64,000 bases of DNA. Source: Gnomoniopsis sp. IMI 355080 (lineage: Eukaryota; Ascomycota; Sordariomycetes; Diaporthales; Gnomoniaceae). The position numbers and the translations under genes were made by a program. This document shows, one piece after another, positions 13,426 to 28,898 of the stretch; position 1 is the stretch's first letter; the number at the start of each line of letters is the position of its first letter. The notes under the pieces were generated by a model. That model had not been told where the DNA came from. It made no database searches and saw nothing but the letters and a program-made list of their open reading frames with translations. The stretch is from the NCBI GenBank assembly GCA_027946555.1, contig JAPEVC010000116.1, positions 50,626 to 114,625 on the forward strand, read 5' to 3'.

Positions 13426-13959
13426 ATGCACTTTTCCACCGTTCTCCTCGCTCTTTCATCGGCGTGTCTGACCTCCGCACAACTCACATACACCCTCCAA
13501 AAAGCCACCAGCCCCACCGATGACGAGAACGATGCCTACACACAGATAGCCGCCGCCATGGACGCCGCCATTGCGCGGCACGAGGCCCAAGGTTCCAAAG
13601 CCACCAAAACCATCACGGTCGAGTACAACACAGGCGTGACGACCGCGGACGGCAGCAGCAACGGCAACATTCGCTTTGGGGCGGACCGGGCCTACATGAC
13701 GGAACGGACGGCGTTGCATGAGATTTCGCACACATTGGGCGTGGGCACGACGACCGCGTGGGATGACCGCTGCGCTGCCGACGACTGGCCGACGGCTGCG
13801 CCGCTGTTGCAGTCGTTTGATGGGAGTGATGCCAAGATTACATGTGGTGGGGACCACTTTTGGCCGTACGGGTTGAATTATGAGGATGAGATGAGTGATA
13901 CGGATGCGGATCGGCACGTCGACATATTGAATGCTATGATTGTGGATGGAATCGTCTAA
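13426..13959 (+). CDS. Small secreted HExxH metalloprotease-like protein
   Basis: A single exon of 177 residues. I start at the ATG at 13426, in an AAAATG context, because it opens directly with a signal peptide (MHFSTVLLALSSACLTSAQ, about 19 residues); the frame is open 13 codons further up but only from a TTG. Residues 98-107 read HEISHTLGVG, a zinc-type HExxHxxGxG motif, and a short CGGDHFWPYG segment follows near residue 146. Similar sequences are known to me as catalytic-like domains next to ricin-B-type lectin modules in some secreted fungal and actinobacterial proteins; here no lectin module is present. The length is short for a classical metalloprotease. Proteolytic activity is inferred from the motif only. 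There are just two cysteines after the signal peptide. Confidence 0.85.
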   Translation: MHFSTVLLALSSACLTSAQLTYTLQKATSPTDDENDAYTQIAAAMDAAIARHEAQGSKATKTITVEYNTGVTTADGSSNGNIRFGADRAYMTERTALHEISHTLGVGTTTAWDDRCAADDWPTAAPLLQSFDGSDAKITCGGDHFWPYGLNYEDEMSDTDADRHVDILNAMIVDGIV

Positions 13960-15602
13960 GGGCAGAGCAGCATGGTAAGGCAGATTTTTGAGCGTGTACA
14001 ATATATTGTGATTTTGAACCCGGAATACTCCACAGATATGTCGTGAACTGCCCATGTGGTCAATGGCGTAAGAATTACCTTGATTATGTGCACTTGAATG
14101 GGAGGATCCACTCCCTTGTACGAAGAGATTCTTGTGTGATATTGAACTATTTGACGTCTACGTAGGCAAGTCTAAGAACGAAGCCATGTGTTTTGCCAAA
14201 AATGGGCGAGACCCGGTTCAATGAAAAAGCTCTTTGCTTCAGGGCAGCTTGAGAAGCCGTCGTGGTCTCGACATTGTAGTGCGCCTGGTGGAAGTGATGA
14301 TGTCTTTTAGCTTCGTCTTGAGACAGTCCCCTTCTACGAGATAATGGCTCTCTGATGACGGTCCCTACAGGATGAATTGGATGCGAATGTCGATGAACAT
14401 CCTGTCATCGCTTCTTCTTGCATCTGTCACTCGCATGCATTTTCATTATCGTGCGCGCTCAATTCTACGGGGCCCACACCTTTGCCAACGGTGCGCCTTT
14501 GCATGTGTATGCTTATCAAAGATGATGGCTTTTAACCTTCCAGTAGGTGACCTTGAACATTTCGGTTGATCTCCCGTGAAACATACTTGGCCCTGGATTA
14601 TAGTAACCCGTTCGTGGGCCGGATTTACTCCGGCTGATGTGAGTCGGGTCTTTCTTTCCAACAGCCTTGAACCTGGAAGTAGGTTTGTGTTTAAAGTTTG
14701 ACAGCGGCGTTGCCAACATTACCCGGCGTCAGATTGAACATTCTGGTTAGTTTCGGTAGACCTCAATATCACTACCTAGTATATTGTAAGATTACTCAAT
14801 GCAGCACCGGCCGAAACCTTGTCCAGCCACGGCGTAGCACCACGGACGTCTCAAGGGATCACGCTGACCAGCAAAGACATCGCATGACAAGGATTATCTG
14901 GTTTTGCCGTATGCATTGCTCTGTATGGCAAGATACTATATAACAGCGATCCCCATGGGGCAGATGATGTTCGAAACATTGTTTTAACTTGTTATGACCA
15001 AAAATAAATGACATCCGCCTTGGCATCTTTAGAGCGATAGTGCCAAGAGCGTAGCGATAATACCGTGAGTCGGTTGACCCTAGGGGTCTGGACGATCTTT
15101 GCACTCGAGAAAGTTCGCCTATTGGCGAGGCCGAAATTGAAAGTTGCAGAAACGCTCATATCAAACCTCTTCAACCGGGCGTTGGTGTTCATCTAGGCAC
15201 AAGTGATGCCGGATTATTAGATGGTACCCTGTGACCGTAGGTCGAGGCCATGTCACTTGCCTGTGCCAAGTCCCTAGGACTTTGACCGGCAAGTTCTACT
15301 ATGTACCAGAGATCCCTCTTAGTCTGTCACCAAGAGAATAGGCGATGAAATATTCGGAGCCTCGAGCCGGAAGATATCCTCGCCTCGATGTGACGGACCT
15401 TCGGTCCGTACTGCAACGGGTATGACAAGCGTGAGTGCTGCTGTGTGCGAGCTCCCCCGTCATCGTAGGAGGTTCGCACATTGGTCATGTAGAGAGTGCT
15501 TGTGACGAAGAGAATATAAAGCCTCAGGAGCCCTTCCGATTGTAATTCGAAAAGCACCATCTTCAATCCCATAGCACCACAAGTGAAGTAAACACACACA
15601 CA
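13960..15602. other. Intergenic, promoter region of the GH6 gene
   Basis: No gene is supported. The frames at 14372-15192 are short and lie on opposite strands without coding bias. The right end carries a TATA box and a short CA-repeat leader just before the GH6 start. Confidence 0.6.
15515..15520 (+). promoter_or_regulatory. TATA box of the GH6 gene
   Basis: TATAAA lies 83 bases before the ATG at 15603, a normal spacing for a strongly expressed fungal gene. An ACAC-rich leader directly precedes the start codon. Confidence 0.55.
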
Positions 15603-17238
15603 ATGAGGTCTTCAACATCAGCAGTCGTGGCGTTTGCTGTCACAGCCCTCGCGGCACCATCCACCCCAACCACAGAGAACTTGCCCCGTCAGGCGTCCGC
15701 CGGATGTGCTGCCGCAGTGACCCTCGATGCCACCACCAACGTGTTCGCCAATTACACGCTTCACGCGAACAACTTCTACCGGAAAGAAGTCGAAGCCGCT
15801 GTTGCCAACCTGTCGGACCAGAGCCTGGCCGCTGCTGCTGCGAAGGTTGCTGATGTTGGCACTTTCCTGTGGATGTAAGGGGACCCAAACTCCACACTTC
15901 TCTTACTCTTCTTCTTCTGTACCGCGGGAGTATATTGACCTCGATCGATATAGCGACTCCATTGACAATATTGCCAAGATCGAGCCTGCCGTGGCCGATG
16001 TCCCTTGCACCGATATCCTGGGTCTCGTGATCTACGACCTCCCCGGCCGTGACTGCGCAGCCAAGGCCTCCAATGGCGAGCTTGCCGCTGGTGATACCAC
16101 TTCCTACGAGACCAAGTACATCGATCCCATCGTTGCGCTGATCAAGAAGCACTCCAATACGGCTTTCGCCCTCATCATCGAGCCCGACTCCTTGCCGAAC
16201 CTGGTTACCAACAGCAACCTCACCACCTGCCAGGACTCTGCTGCCGGTTACCGTGCCGGTGTCGCATATGCGTTGAAGAACTTGAATCTGCCGAATGTGG
16301 TCATGTACATGGATGCAGGCCATGGTGGCTGGCTCGGCTGTAAGTTGCCCCAACTTTGAATATAGTTTCCTATCACGTAGGATCCTGTAGTATCCCACGG
16401 TGGGGATCCCGTAAAAGACAAGCAGATACTAATTTTGATACATGACTAGGGAACGACAATCTCCAGCCCGGCGCACAGGAGCTGGCCAACGCCTACAAGG
16501 CGGCTGGCTCGCCCAAGCAGCTGCGCGGCATCTCGACCAACGTGGCCGGCTGGAACGCATGGGATCAAACCCCCGGCGAGTTTTCTTCCGCCTCGGATGC
16601 GCAGTACAACAAGTGCCAGAACGAGAAGATCTACGTGGACACCTTCTCCGGATACCTATCGACCGCCGGCATGCCCAACCATGCCATCGTCGATACCGGT
16701 CGCAACGCAGTGACAGGCCTTCGGTTGGAGTGGGGCGACTGGTGCAATGTCGCGGGTGTAAGTAGAAAGAATACTTCATTTCTTCCCTAGCAGGACTGCA
16801 GCTCGCATCTCGAGCTCTCGGGGCATACCCCCCCCCCCAATTCATGAACCTGCCCCGATCCCACATCGAGAGTTCTCAAGACATTTTGAGAATCGCGTCC
16901 TTTTTGTACGTGTTTTTACTGACAAGAATCAAACAGGCTGGTTTCGGAGTTCGCCCGACCGCCAACACTGGCGATGCCCAGGCCGATGCGTTCGTATGGG
17001 TCAAGCCCGGTGGTGAGAGTGATGGCACGAGCGACACGAGCGCTACGCGCTACGATAGCTTCTGCGGAAAAGCCGATGGTAAGCTTTTCATTTTCCCACG
17101 TTGAATATATTGTGACTTGAGACGTGAATGCTGATGAGAATCCTCCCAACAGCTTACAAGCCTTCTCCGGAGGCTGGCTCTTGGAACCAGGCGTACTTTG
17201 AGGCCCTTGTCAAGAATGCCAAGCCGAGCTTCTCTTAA
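15603..17238 (+). CDS. GH6 cellobiohydrolase (Cel6A/CBHII-like), no CBM
   Basis: Five exons: 15603-15874, 15954-16339, 16450-16757, 16937-17078 and 17153-17238, giving 397 residues; all joins keep frame and restore conserved GH6 blocks. The N-terminus is a signal peptide of about 18 residues followed by a short pro-like stretch. There is no CBM1 or Ser/Thr linker. The catalytic domain shows YDLPGRDCAA with Asp119 (pKa-modulating aspartate, Asp175 in Trichoderma Cel6A), IEPDSLPNLVTN with Asp169 (the acid, Asp221 in Trichoderma), DAGHGGWLGW, WGDWCNVAG and FVWVKPGGESDGTSD. Family knowledge: GH6 enzymes release cellobiose from non-reducing cellulose ends, with inversion, outside the cell. Intron 3 contains an unusual C11 run. 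An endo-acting GH6 cannot be fully excluded without mapping the active-site loops. Confidence 0.95.
16828..16838 (+). repeat. C11 homopolymer in a GH6 intron
   Basis: Eleven C in a row lie inside the 179-base third intron of the GH6 gene, the longest of its four introns. Length here may be uncertain in sequencing. Confidence 0.8.
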
Positions 17239-18146
17239 ATAGATCGCGAGGATGGATGCGGTTTGGAAAATTGATTGTGGTGACCTGGGGGTGGGGGTTC
17301 GCGTGTTGTGAGAGGCCGAAGCTTTCGGTGCGCTCTTGCTGCCCAGTGTATATATGTTGACGAGGTAGACCGAGTAAATAAGCCAGACTGAACTGCTTTC
17401 TACCAACCCATTCCAGTCATGTATCACTCGGCGGCTTGCAAAGTGTCAACTTACATCGCACAGCTTTTCCCGTATAAGATTATGTATGGAATAATAGCTA
17501 TGAGGCAAGCTAGTGTAGGATAATGTTGCACAAGATCATTGCCCATGGGATTATCACGTGTGAAGTGTTCTCCTGTGGGATAATGTACCTTTTCGTTGCA
17601 AGACCTTTGGTGATTGTGCTTTTCATGCCGGCTTCAGAGAAACGTCTCACAAGCGCCTGCACGAAGCCATGCGTTCACAACAGGGGAGGACTGGCGTAGA
17701 GCAGAATAATCCCATCCCCTCAACAAGATCAATCCGCTCGACGCCCTCTCGATCCGTTGTAGTAGTCATCTCAACCCGGGCCGCACAAGAAGAGGACGGG
17801 TGATAGGTCTTCCAACGCATTGCAATGCCACACGCAAATCCGTGCGAGCATGCAAGAGCGCGGCCACCATGTATCAACGATACGCGCACAGCCTCGCCTC
17901 GCTAATAGACAATGATCTCTTTAACAGTCTCGAGGAAGCGAGGTGGGAGCGGTAATTGAAATTGAGGTTGATAACGCTGGCTAAGACCGGGCACACTTTT
18001 GCTGGCTTGGTGTTTGCTATTGACGTTTGGCAGGGCGAGCCGCGATCGGGTGCCCAAGACCAGTATGGTCTGCGTGTATGTAGAGTGCTGCAGTACCCAT
18101 CACTTGCGCGTCTTTACATCGTTGTAGACGGCAAATTGGGACTGAA
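17239..18146. other. Intergenic, no gene seen
   Basis: This lies between the 3' ends of two convergent genes (GH6 forward, GNAT reverse). The open frame at 17647-17889 on the minus strand has no recognisable domain. The repeated ATTATC/GGGATAA-type words near 17470-17585 are AT-rich and could be 3' UTR. Confidence 0.55.
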
Positions 18147-18686
18147 TCACTTCAGATGCTTCCTGAAAAAGGTAGAACTTCCTAGTGTTCCATTCGCATA
18201 GGCCGCGTAGTCCGGGCATGTGCCCCACTCAATCCAGCCCATGCTCCTGTATAGATGCATCGCCGGCGTCAATGGATCGGTATCAAGAGTGAGCAACTGC
18301 ATTCCCATCTCGGCCTTGGCGAAATGCTCAACGTGGTCCATCATGAGTTTGCCCAGGCCTCGACGCTGCTTGGAGGGCCTGACAAGGAGTTTCGTGACCT
18401 CGCCTCGGTGTCTGTGAGTCGGCTTGAGGACGGTGACGAGTTGCACCGTGGCCAAAATCTCGTGCGCATTGTCGGCGTCTGCGAGTACGAGCAGATGATG
18501 CGCCTGGCCCAGCTTGATACCAACGGACATCCAGTATTCTTCAGCATCCACTTCGGAAAGAGGCGCGAGGAAGCCAATGGAGGAGGTTGACGGATCCGGG
18601 TTCACGCAGGCTTGGAGAAGACTGCAGAGGGATGGTAGGTAGAGGCCGACGTCCTCCGTGGTCAGCAAGTGAGTAACTTGGGCCAT
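18147..18686 (-). CDS. GNAT-family N-acetyltransferase
   Basis: A single exon of 179 residues starting at an ATG. The acetyl-CoA loop is clear: VTKLLVRPSKQRRGLGKLMMDHVE, with the Q/R-x2-G-x-G/A signature QRRGLG. Motif B follows as LLTLDTDPLTPAMHLYRSMGWIEWG, typical of the C-terminal half of the fold. The protein covers one complete GNAT domain with no targeting signal, so it is probably cytosolic. The acyl acceptor cannot be read from the sequence; small amines, antibiotics, amino acids or protein N-termini are all possible in this family. Confidence 0.88.
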   Translation of the reverse strand: MAQVTHLLTTEDVGLYLPSLCSLLQACVNPDPSTSSIGFLAPLSEVDAEEYWMSVGIKLGQAHHLLVLADADNAHEILATVQLVTVLKPTHRHRGEVTKLLVRPSKQRRGLGKLMMDHVEHFAKAEMGMQLLTLDTDPLTPAMHLYRSMGWIEWGTCPDYAAYANGTLGSSTFFRKHLK

Positions 18687-20290
18687 CTCGATTTTCCAGG
18701 TTTTGTTTGCAATGCTGTGACACAGCCGACACCGCGATCTGCAGTCAGATATGAAGATAAATTTTGACAGGACGTTCCTGGTGTGAAGGCATCAGGCGCG
18801 GGACTCGCTGACGTCTGCTATACCCTATGAGGGCAGGAGGGGTGCCAATGTCTGCCCAAATCATCTGGCAGGCATCATTCTGGTGAGTCGGGGGTGTGTT
18901 AGACAAGTAACATAGTGCACACAGCCATTGGTAACCGGTCGAATCACGTACTGCCAGGCCGGCCATCTGATAAGATCGTCGATATCGTCTAAGCTGTCAG
19001 ACTGTCCACCACGCTGCCATGCCGGCATGCACGTTAGCATGTTCTTCTTGGACAGTCCGTCACCTTTTGGGTGTTCATCATTGAGACCTTGGCTACCTCA
19101 ACGTTGACGTAAAAGCAGACACATGAAGCAATATTCGCCACCGTTGCCTACCTAAAGCCTCTACATCAAGGGCAGCTTCGAGACGGCCAGCCCACAATGA
19201 GAATTTGGGTTGAGCAATGCCAACGAACCGCGCAGATCTTGTCTGTCTACGTTGAAGGTAGGTAGATAAGCCCGACTACAGCGTCGGTAGTGAAACCTTC
19301 GACATCCAGGCTGCCAAAGTGAGCTTCGAAGCTTACATCCCAAAGTCCACATGGAGGAAAGATCAGTCAGGCGTTAGAGACCGGGTCTCGGCACTGGTAA
19401 GCCTATTCACCCTGTCGATGGGTTCCAGGCCAGCCCGTGTACGCGTTGCAATAGAATTGTAGCCAGTCCCCATTGGAAGCTACAAGTGGAAGATGACGTA
19501 CGGCCTTTGCAGAGGGCAGCGGGGCCCAAAGAACGGCCGAGCGTGTGGATGCGCGAGGAGCTTGGACGCAGGCTCATCAGAGAAGAGCTAATAAGCAGGC
19601 CAGACCTTTCTAGTATCGATACAGTAGCTGCTTTCACCTACTGTGATATTCGACAGCACCACATGATATCTTTCAGCGAGTCAGTGCAAAGGTGATGGGC
19701 GGGTGGGATGACTACCACCTGTGGCCATTCAGATCAACAGGAGCTGCTACCACACCTGCGATCGGATAAGATGTGATGGAGCCGATCGTGACCGAGGCGA
19801 TAATGCCGACGGTAAGTAATGGACAAATCGAAAGAAAACTATGCCGTAAGGATGTGTGATTTGTTTTCGGACGGACGAAAACAGGTGCCGACGGAGCCTC
19901 AGACATCGGATATGCCTTTGCAATGACCCGCACGCGAAAACCACGCAGTCTTGGTACCATCTCGTGGCACACAGGGTGGCGATAAGAGTGAGTCTTAAAA
20001 AGGGCAATCAACTGTAACAGGGTAGTAGACCAATCGCACAAACCTCGCAAGCCACAGGAGCAAAAAACCGGGCTCGACTCCTCTAGAGGGTTCTGTGCTA
20101 TGTATCAAGTCCTCGTCAAGTCCCACTGGTGAGGCTGAAGTCTGCAGCAAGTAGACTTCCCCCGCTATCAGACCACGAAGCCCCTGTAAGGTAGGACCCT
20201 GAACATGGCGCACGCCCCCCGAAGGGCCCCTCACACTCGCACCACTAGCGTCACCATGCAGGGAATACTGCGTTACCCACACGCACAATT

Positions 20291-20302
20291 GACGCATGCG
20301 TC
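20291..20302. promoter_or_regulatory. Perfect 12-bp palindrome before metallothionein TATA
   Basis: GACGCATGCGTC reads identically on both strands. It ends 14 bases before a TATATAAAG box and about 155 bases before the metallothionein ATG. A symmetric site so placed could bind a dimeric regulator. Its identity is unknown, and it does not match the ACE1-type copper element I would expect. Confidence 0.35.
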
Positions 20303-20316
20303 GAGCATCATTTAGC

Positions 20317-20414
20317 TATATAAAGACCAACACTGACCTCCTCTCCATGGGGTTGTCAATAGACAACATCTAATTGTATCACTCACGCGAGTTTCATCAA
20401 GATCCCATATAAAA
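20317..20414 (+). promoter_or_regulatory. Two TATA-like boxes of the metallothionein gene
   Basis: TATATAAAG at 20317-20325 and TATAAAA at 20408-20414. The first gives a leader of about 100 bases, the more normal arrangement; the second is only 43 bases before the ATG. The leader between the second box and the ATG is rich in A and C. Confidence 0.45.
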
Positions 20415-20456
20415 CAACACTCATCTCACCAATTTCCACCCACACCAACAATCATC

Positions 20457-20605
20457 ATGCCTGAGGGATGCTCTACCTGCGGTGCTTCTTGCGCCTGCAC
20501 CACCGCCCAGAACTGTAAGTCTTGCAGTGCCAAACACTGGACAATAGTCACTTGCCCATGCACAACATGTGACTAACAGTCTTTACAGGCGGCTGCAAGA
20601 AATAA
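20457..20605 (+). CDS. Short copper-type fungal metallothionein
   Basis: Two exons, 20457-20514 and 20589-20605, encode just 24 residues. The 74-base intron has a GTAAGT donor and a TTACAG acceptor and splits a cysteine codon (T/GC). Six cysteines lie at 5, 8, 12, 14, 20 and 22, giving CxxC, CxC and CxC pairs, with two lysines at the end and no aromatic residue or histidine. This matches the size and cysteine spacing style of the tiny fungal metallothioneins such as those of Neurospora and Magnaporthe, which bind Cu(I) or other soft metals through thiolates in the cytosol or cell wall. It is flanked by TATA boxes and a palindrome upstream. It is easily missed because each exon is tiny. The metal preference is inferred from family knowledge. 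Confidence 0.85.
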
Positions 20606-20995
20606 ATGACTTGCCTCATTGATCTGCCTCGACACATCAGAACACTGTTCGAAATGGTGGATTCCTCGAGGGAGATTCTACGCTTGGAGAACATGCCAAG
20701 AACGACTCGCTAAGGAATCGACGGTCGAGGGAAGGTGGCTTTCTGGCGGGTTATGATAGCTGTCTCTCAAATATACAGATTACAGCCCTCACATACAGTG
20801 TTTCCTCCAACATGCGATGCCTTGCTGTTTTGAATGCGTGCACCCTTTGCTCCGTGGATCGTCAAACCACATGCTCGTATGTAGACCAAAGATTGGGTAT
20901 GCCCACTTGTGCCGCAGAGTATCTGTTTATAGTCTAATGCGTACCGCATTTTATAGACGCGGCTCTCAACACGACAGCATGTCCCTGGCTGCTGC
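20606..20995. other. 3' flanks of metallothionein and mL50 genes
   Basis: These 390 bases lie between convergent genes. Nothing coding is seen. The stretch around 20660-20735 holds partly complementary CCTCGAGG/GGTCGAGGG words. Confidence 0.5.
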
Positions 20996-22276
20996 TCAGC
21001 GTCTCCTTTTCTTGTCCTTGTTGTCCGGCTGTGGTCCACGGTACCACTCCCCTTCCCTAAACTTATCAAACTTGTCAGCTCCCAGCACCGGCAGTCCTCG
21101 TTTCTGCAGCTCCTGCTTAACAATCTTCCACCGGCCCACAGCTCTAGCCACATCCACGGGTGTCCGTCGCTTCGAGTACACAGCCACGTTGGGCAACTTG
21201 TTCAGCTCGCCGCGCTGCTGGACCGCCTCGTAGACCTTGCGCGGTGGTTCTGGCTTGACGACTGTCGCGAGGAGCCCTCCCGTGGTTTGGACATTGAGCA
21301 ATTTGGCGTCGGGGATTGCGTGGCCGGTGAGTTGGTAGACACGTTTAGTAACCTGGAGACAGATGGCGTATTGTTAGCCTCACAAGTCGTTGTGATTTCC
21401 ATGCTGTAGAGCAAGGCTTGTAAAACAAGGCGTGGTACTCACCGCGAACTTTAACTTTGCATCTTTCAGCGGCACCAGCTTCCAATCTTTGTTCGTCATC
21501 GTCAAAATCTCCCTCGCCTGTCCCACGGGCAGCATCTTCTCCCGCGCGCCCACATCGCCCACCAATCCCTCCACAACGCCGCGAACATCCCCCTCCACCG
21601 TCGCCTGTCCGTTTCCATCAACCTTGACGCCCAATCCCAACACTCGCTCCCAGCCCCCATCCGCCCGCCAGCTCTCTACCAACAAGCCCTCGTCGCCCGT
21701 GCTGCTCATGACCGCCAGCGCCTCCAACACAGCGCGTCGCACACACAGCTCAAGTTGTGCAGGGTCTGTTACTTTGTTCTTGGGCGCGAACCCCACGAAG
21801 CTCTTGGACGGGCCCCAGTGGTCGTCGCCGGGGCCCTCAGTGAACCACCCTTTGAGCCCGCCGACCACCGGAAGCTTCGCCGCGCTGTCGGCTGCAACAT
21901 ACTCTGACGGTTTGAGGTCATCGGGGCGCGGGGCTATAGCGCGTCGAGCCGGTGGGAGGACGAGGTCTGTCTCGATGATTTCCGGGGCTTCAAAGGCTTG
22001 GTCGGGCACGGGCGATGGTTCGCCTGGCTGCAGTGTAGGTTGGGATTCGATAGTCGTCTCTGCGGGTGTCTCGCCAGTCACTTCAACTTTGTCCTCTGTC
22101 CGTGGATGTAAGGTATCAACCGAGCGAGTGGGTGTGGTTGAGAAGGCGTGTGGTCGGCTCGCCAGACAGCTCGTCGCGACTACTGCTGCCCTGCACCGGA
22201 CGCTGTGTGTGGGTTGGGAGTGTAGGCATGTTAGAAGCACCGCCGAGGGCTTCGGTATCCTTGCTATCCTGCGCAT
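20996..22276 (-). CDS. Mitochondrial large-subunit ribosomal protein mL50
   Basis: Two exons on the minus strand: 22276-21443, then 21352-20996, giving 396 residues. The 90-base intron (GTGAGT to TCCAG) joins at phase 0 in KFA/VTKRVYQLTGH. The N-terminus is rich in Arg, Ser and Ala without acidic residues, as expected for a mitochondrial presequence. The C-terminal part carries the family block ELNKLPNVAVYSKRRTPVDV, then VGRWKIVKQELQKRGLPVLG, typical of Ribosomal_L50 (PF10501; yeast Mrpl13). The middle of about 200 residues is less conserved and partly acidic. It would act in the 54S mitoribosome. The assignment rests on the C-terminal motif and the presequence. Confidence 0.82.
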
Positions 22277-22699
22277 TGTGTAGAGTTGGGTGTGTGCAGT
22301 CGCGGATTGGGAAGCCGGTGGTTCCTGTCGCGAGGGCGTGGTGATGCTTTTCGCGGGTTTGGAAATTTCAATGAGCTTTTGGGAACTGAATTGACAGGGA
22401 TGTTGCAGGTCTCGGTCCCGGATTTCCAGGGTACCTCGTTCCGGAAGTCGGGGGCGGTCCCGGGTGCAGTGTTCAACATCGATAGTTCAACGTCGACACA
22501 GCACAAAAGACGGTGTGTACTCGACATTACTTCCAATCCTGTCGCTCGGTGTAGCATTGACTGGATCAAACTCCTCTCGCCAACGTCATTTCATCTAGAC
22601 TGCCGCGTTTCCACCGCGCAGGTCGTGGACAGGGACAAACCCAGGACTACCTTGACGCCGGACATGTCCTCTTTCATATACAGAGGTTGATTTACCAAG
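22277..22699. other. Shared divergent promoter region
   Basis: These 423 bases separate the minus-strand mL50 gene from the plus-strand membrane protein gene, so they probably hold two divergent promoters. No other gene is seen. Confidence 0.55.
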
Positions 22700-23492
22700 A
22701 TGCATCGCCACAGCTTGCTCCTGCTGCTACTAGGCGCATGCGCCTCCCTCGTAGCCGCGGCGTGTAAGTCCTTTTCCTTTCTGAGATTCAGCGGTCTTCA
22801 CGGATCCCCCCGTGCTAATGAATACATCTCCCACAGCGGCGCCGACCTTCTGCAAATGCACCTGCTTCACCAACAGCACCATCATCGAGATCAAGTCCAC
22901 CTCCAAAACGCCCAGCCCAGTCACCGGCGCTCACCTCGCCGAGCCACCAACCTCCGAAGATACAGACGACGACGACCTCCTCGCATCCTCGCCCGATACT
23001 AGCTCGTCCTCCAACGAAGCCCCGCAGGACCCCGTGCCCGCCGACACCACTACCACCACCACCGCCACCGACCGCCTCCTCCCGCGCTCCAAGCGCGCCC
23101 AGTTATCTCCTTCCTGCAACCAATGTAACCGCGCGTTCTGCCTCGCGCAGTCGCTCCCCATCTGCAAGGGCGCCGAGGAGAAGGACGTTGTGACGATGTG
23201 TTTTCAGCGGGACAGCCGCAAGGACCAGATTATCGTGTGGGGTTTCATTCTGGGTACCGCGGGCCTGCTGGGCTGGGCGGCGGTGCGTAAGGCGTGGGAG
23301 ATGCAGGACTCTGGAGGGATTTCGTCGGTGCTGAGCGGCGGTGGGCTTGGTTCGAGGGGCGGCAGGGGTGGTGGTGCGCCGCTGGGAAGAGCTGGTGGGG
23401 GGTTTGTGGGAGCATCCGGGAGTGACCTCGGACGTGGGCAGTATGCGACTGTTGCCGGACATAGTAGAGATGGGAGTGAGAGTTTGGGTTAA
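22700..23492 (+). CDS. Uncharacterised fungal type I membrane protein
   Basis: Two exons, 22700-22763 and 22837-23492, 239 residues. The 73-base intron (GTAAGT to CACAG) joins at phase 1 and lies just after the signal peptide (MHRHSLLLLLLGACASLVAA). The lumenal part has a CKCTCFTNSTIIEI block, an acidic and Thr-rich spacer, and a second cysteine block CNQCNRAFCLAQSLPICKG with a CFQRDS sequence. One transmembrane segment follows (IIVWGFILGTAGLLGWAAV, about residues 155-175). The cytosolic tail is Gly-rich. I have seen this two-block cysteine arrangement in other filamentous fungi but know no function. A redox, metal-binding or quality-control role in the secretory pathway is only a guess. Confidence 0.82.
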
Positions 23493-24095
23493 GCTATTGT
23501 GTTTGGGTTAAGCAGTTGATTCTACTGAGCTTCGAGGATTTGGTGTTCGTCGAAGGGGGCTAGGTGTGCATCCGGCTCACGATGGGTAGTGTCGTTTTCG
23601 GTACGGCCTACTCAGTATACCCTCCGCAACATTGATTCTTGCTATCTAGGTAGGAAATTCATTGTGCGGCTTGCTCGCAGGTTCACTTGATCAATCGCCA
23701 TAATCGCCATGTCTGCCACCAGCTTGTAGATGTCACCATTTTGCCCTTGTGCAATTTTAAGAGCATTGCCTTGCCAAAAGTGGTATTTCGAACTGTCCTG
23801 TAGCTCCTGCCCTGCTTTTGTGGATATAAATGTGTGCTATGAAACTCAGAAACTCCTCGTGTCCCATCTCGCCAGTTTTCTTCGTACCATCACTTCCTAT
23901 CCCACACAGCCCTGACGAGGTCCACCAAAAGCCTTTCATGGCGTGATGTGCCACTCGGCCTTCTTTCTGCTCTAGACCAGTCTCAAAACAACCTCAAACT
24001 GGGAGAATGGGCTCTTAGCGCCCACAGAGACCTGATGACCCAACTCAGTTTTGCCAGCGACGGGTACGCAAACCCTATCCGTCGGGGGAAACCTT
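23493..24095. other. Intergenic between convergent genes
   Basis: It holds the 3' flanks of the membrane protein and DAHP synthase genes. No gene is supported. Confidence 0.55.

Positions 24096-28898
<4,803 letters not shown>

Larger units (their letters stand above)
18687..20456. other. Intergenic, metallothionein upstream region
   Basis: No protein gene is supported over 1.77 kb; frames on both strands are short. The right end carries promoter-like elements of the metallothionein gene: a 12-base palindrome and two TATA-like boxes, listed separately. Confidence 0.55.

Noticed and set aside
15640..16398. 252-codon minus-strand frame
   Set aside because: Antisense to GH6 exons 1-2 and crosses their introns; no coding evidence.
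21432..22283. 283-codon plus-strand frame
   Set aside because: Antisense shadow of the mL50 gene; no domain, very Ser/Pro rich.
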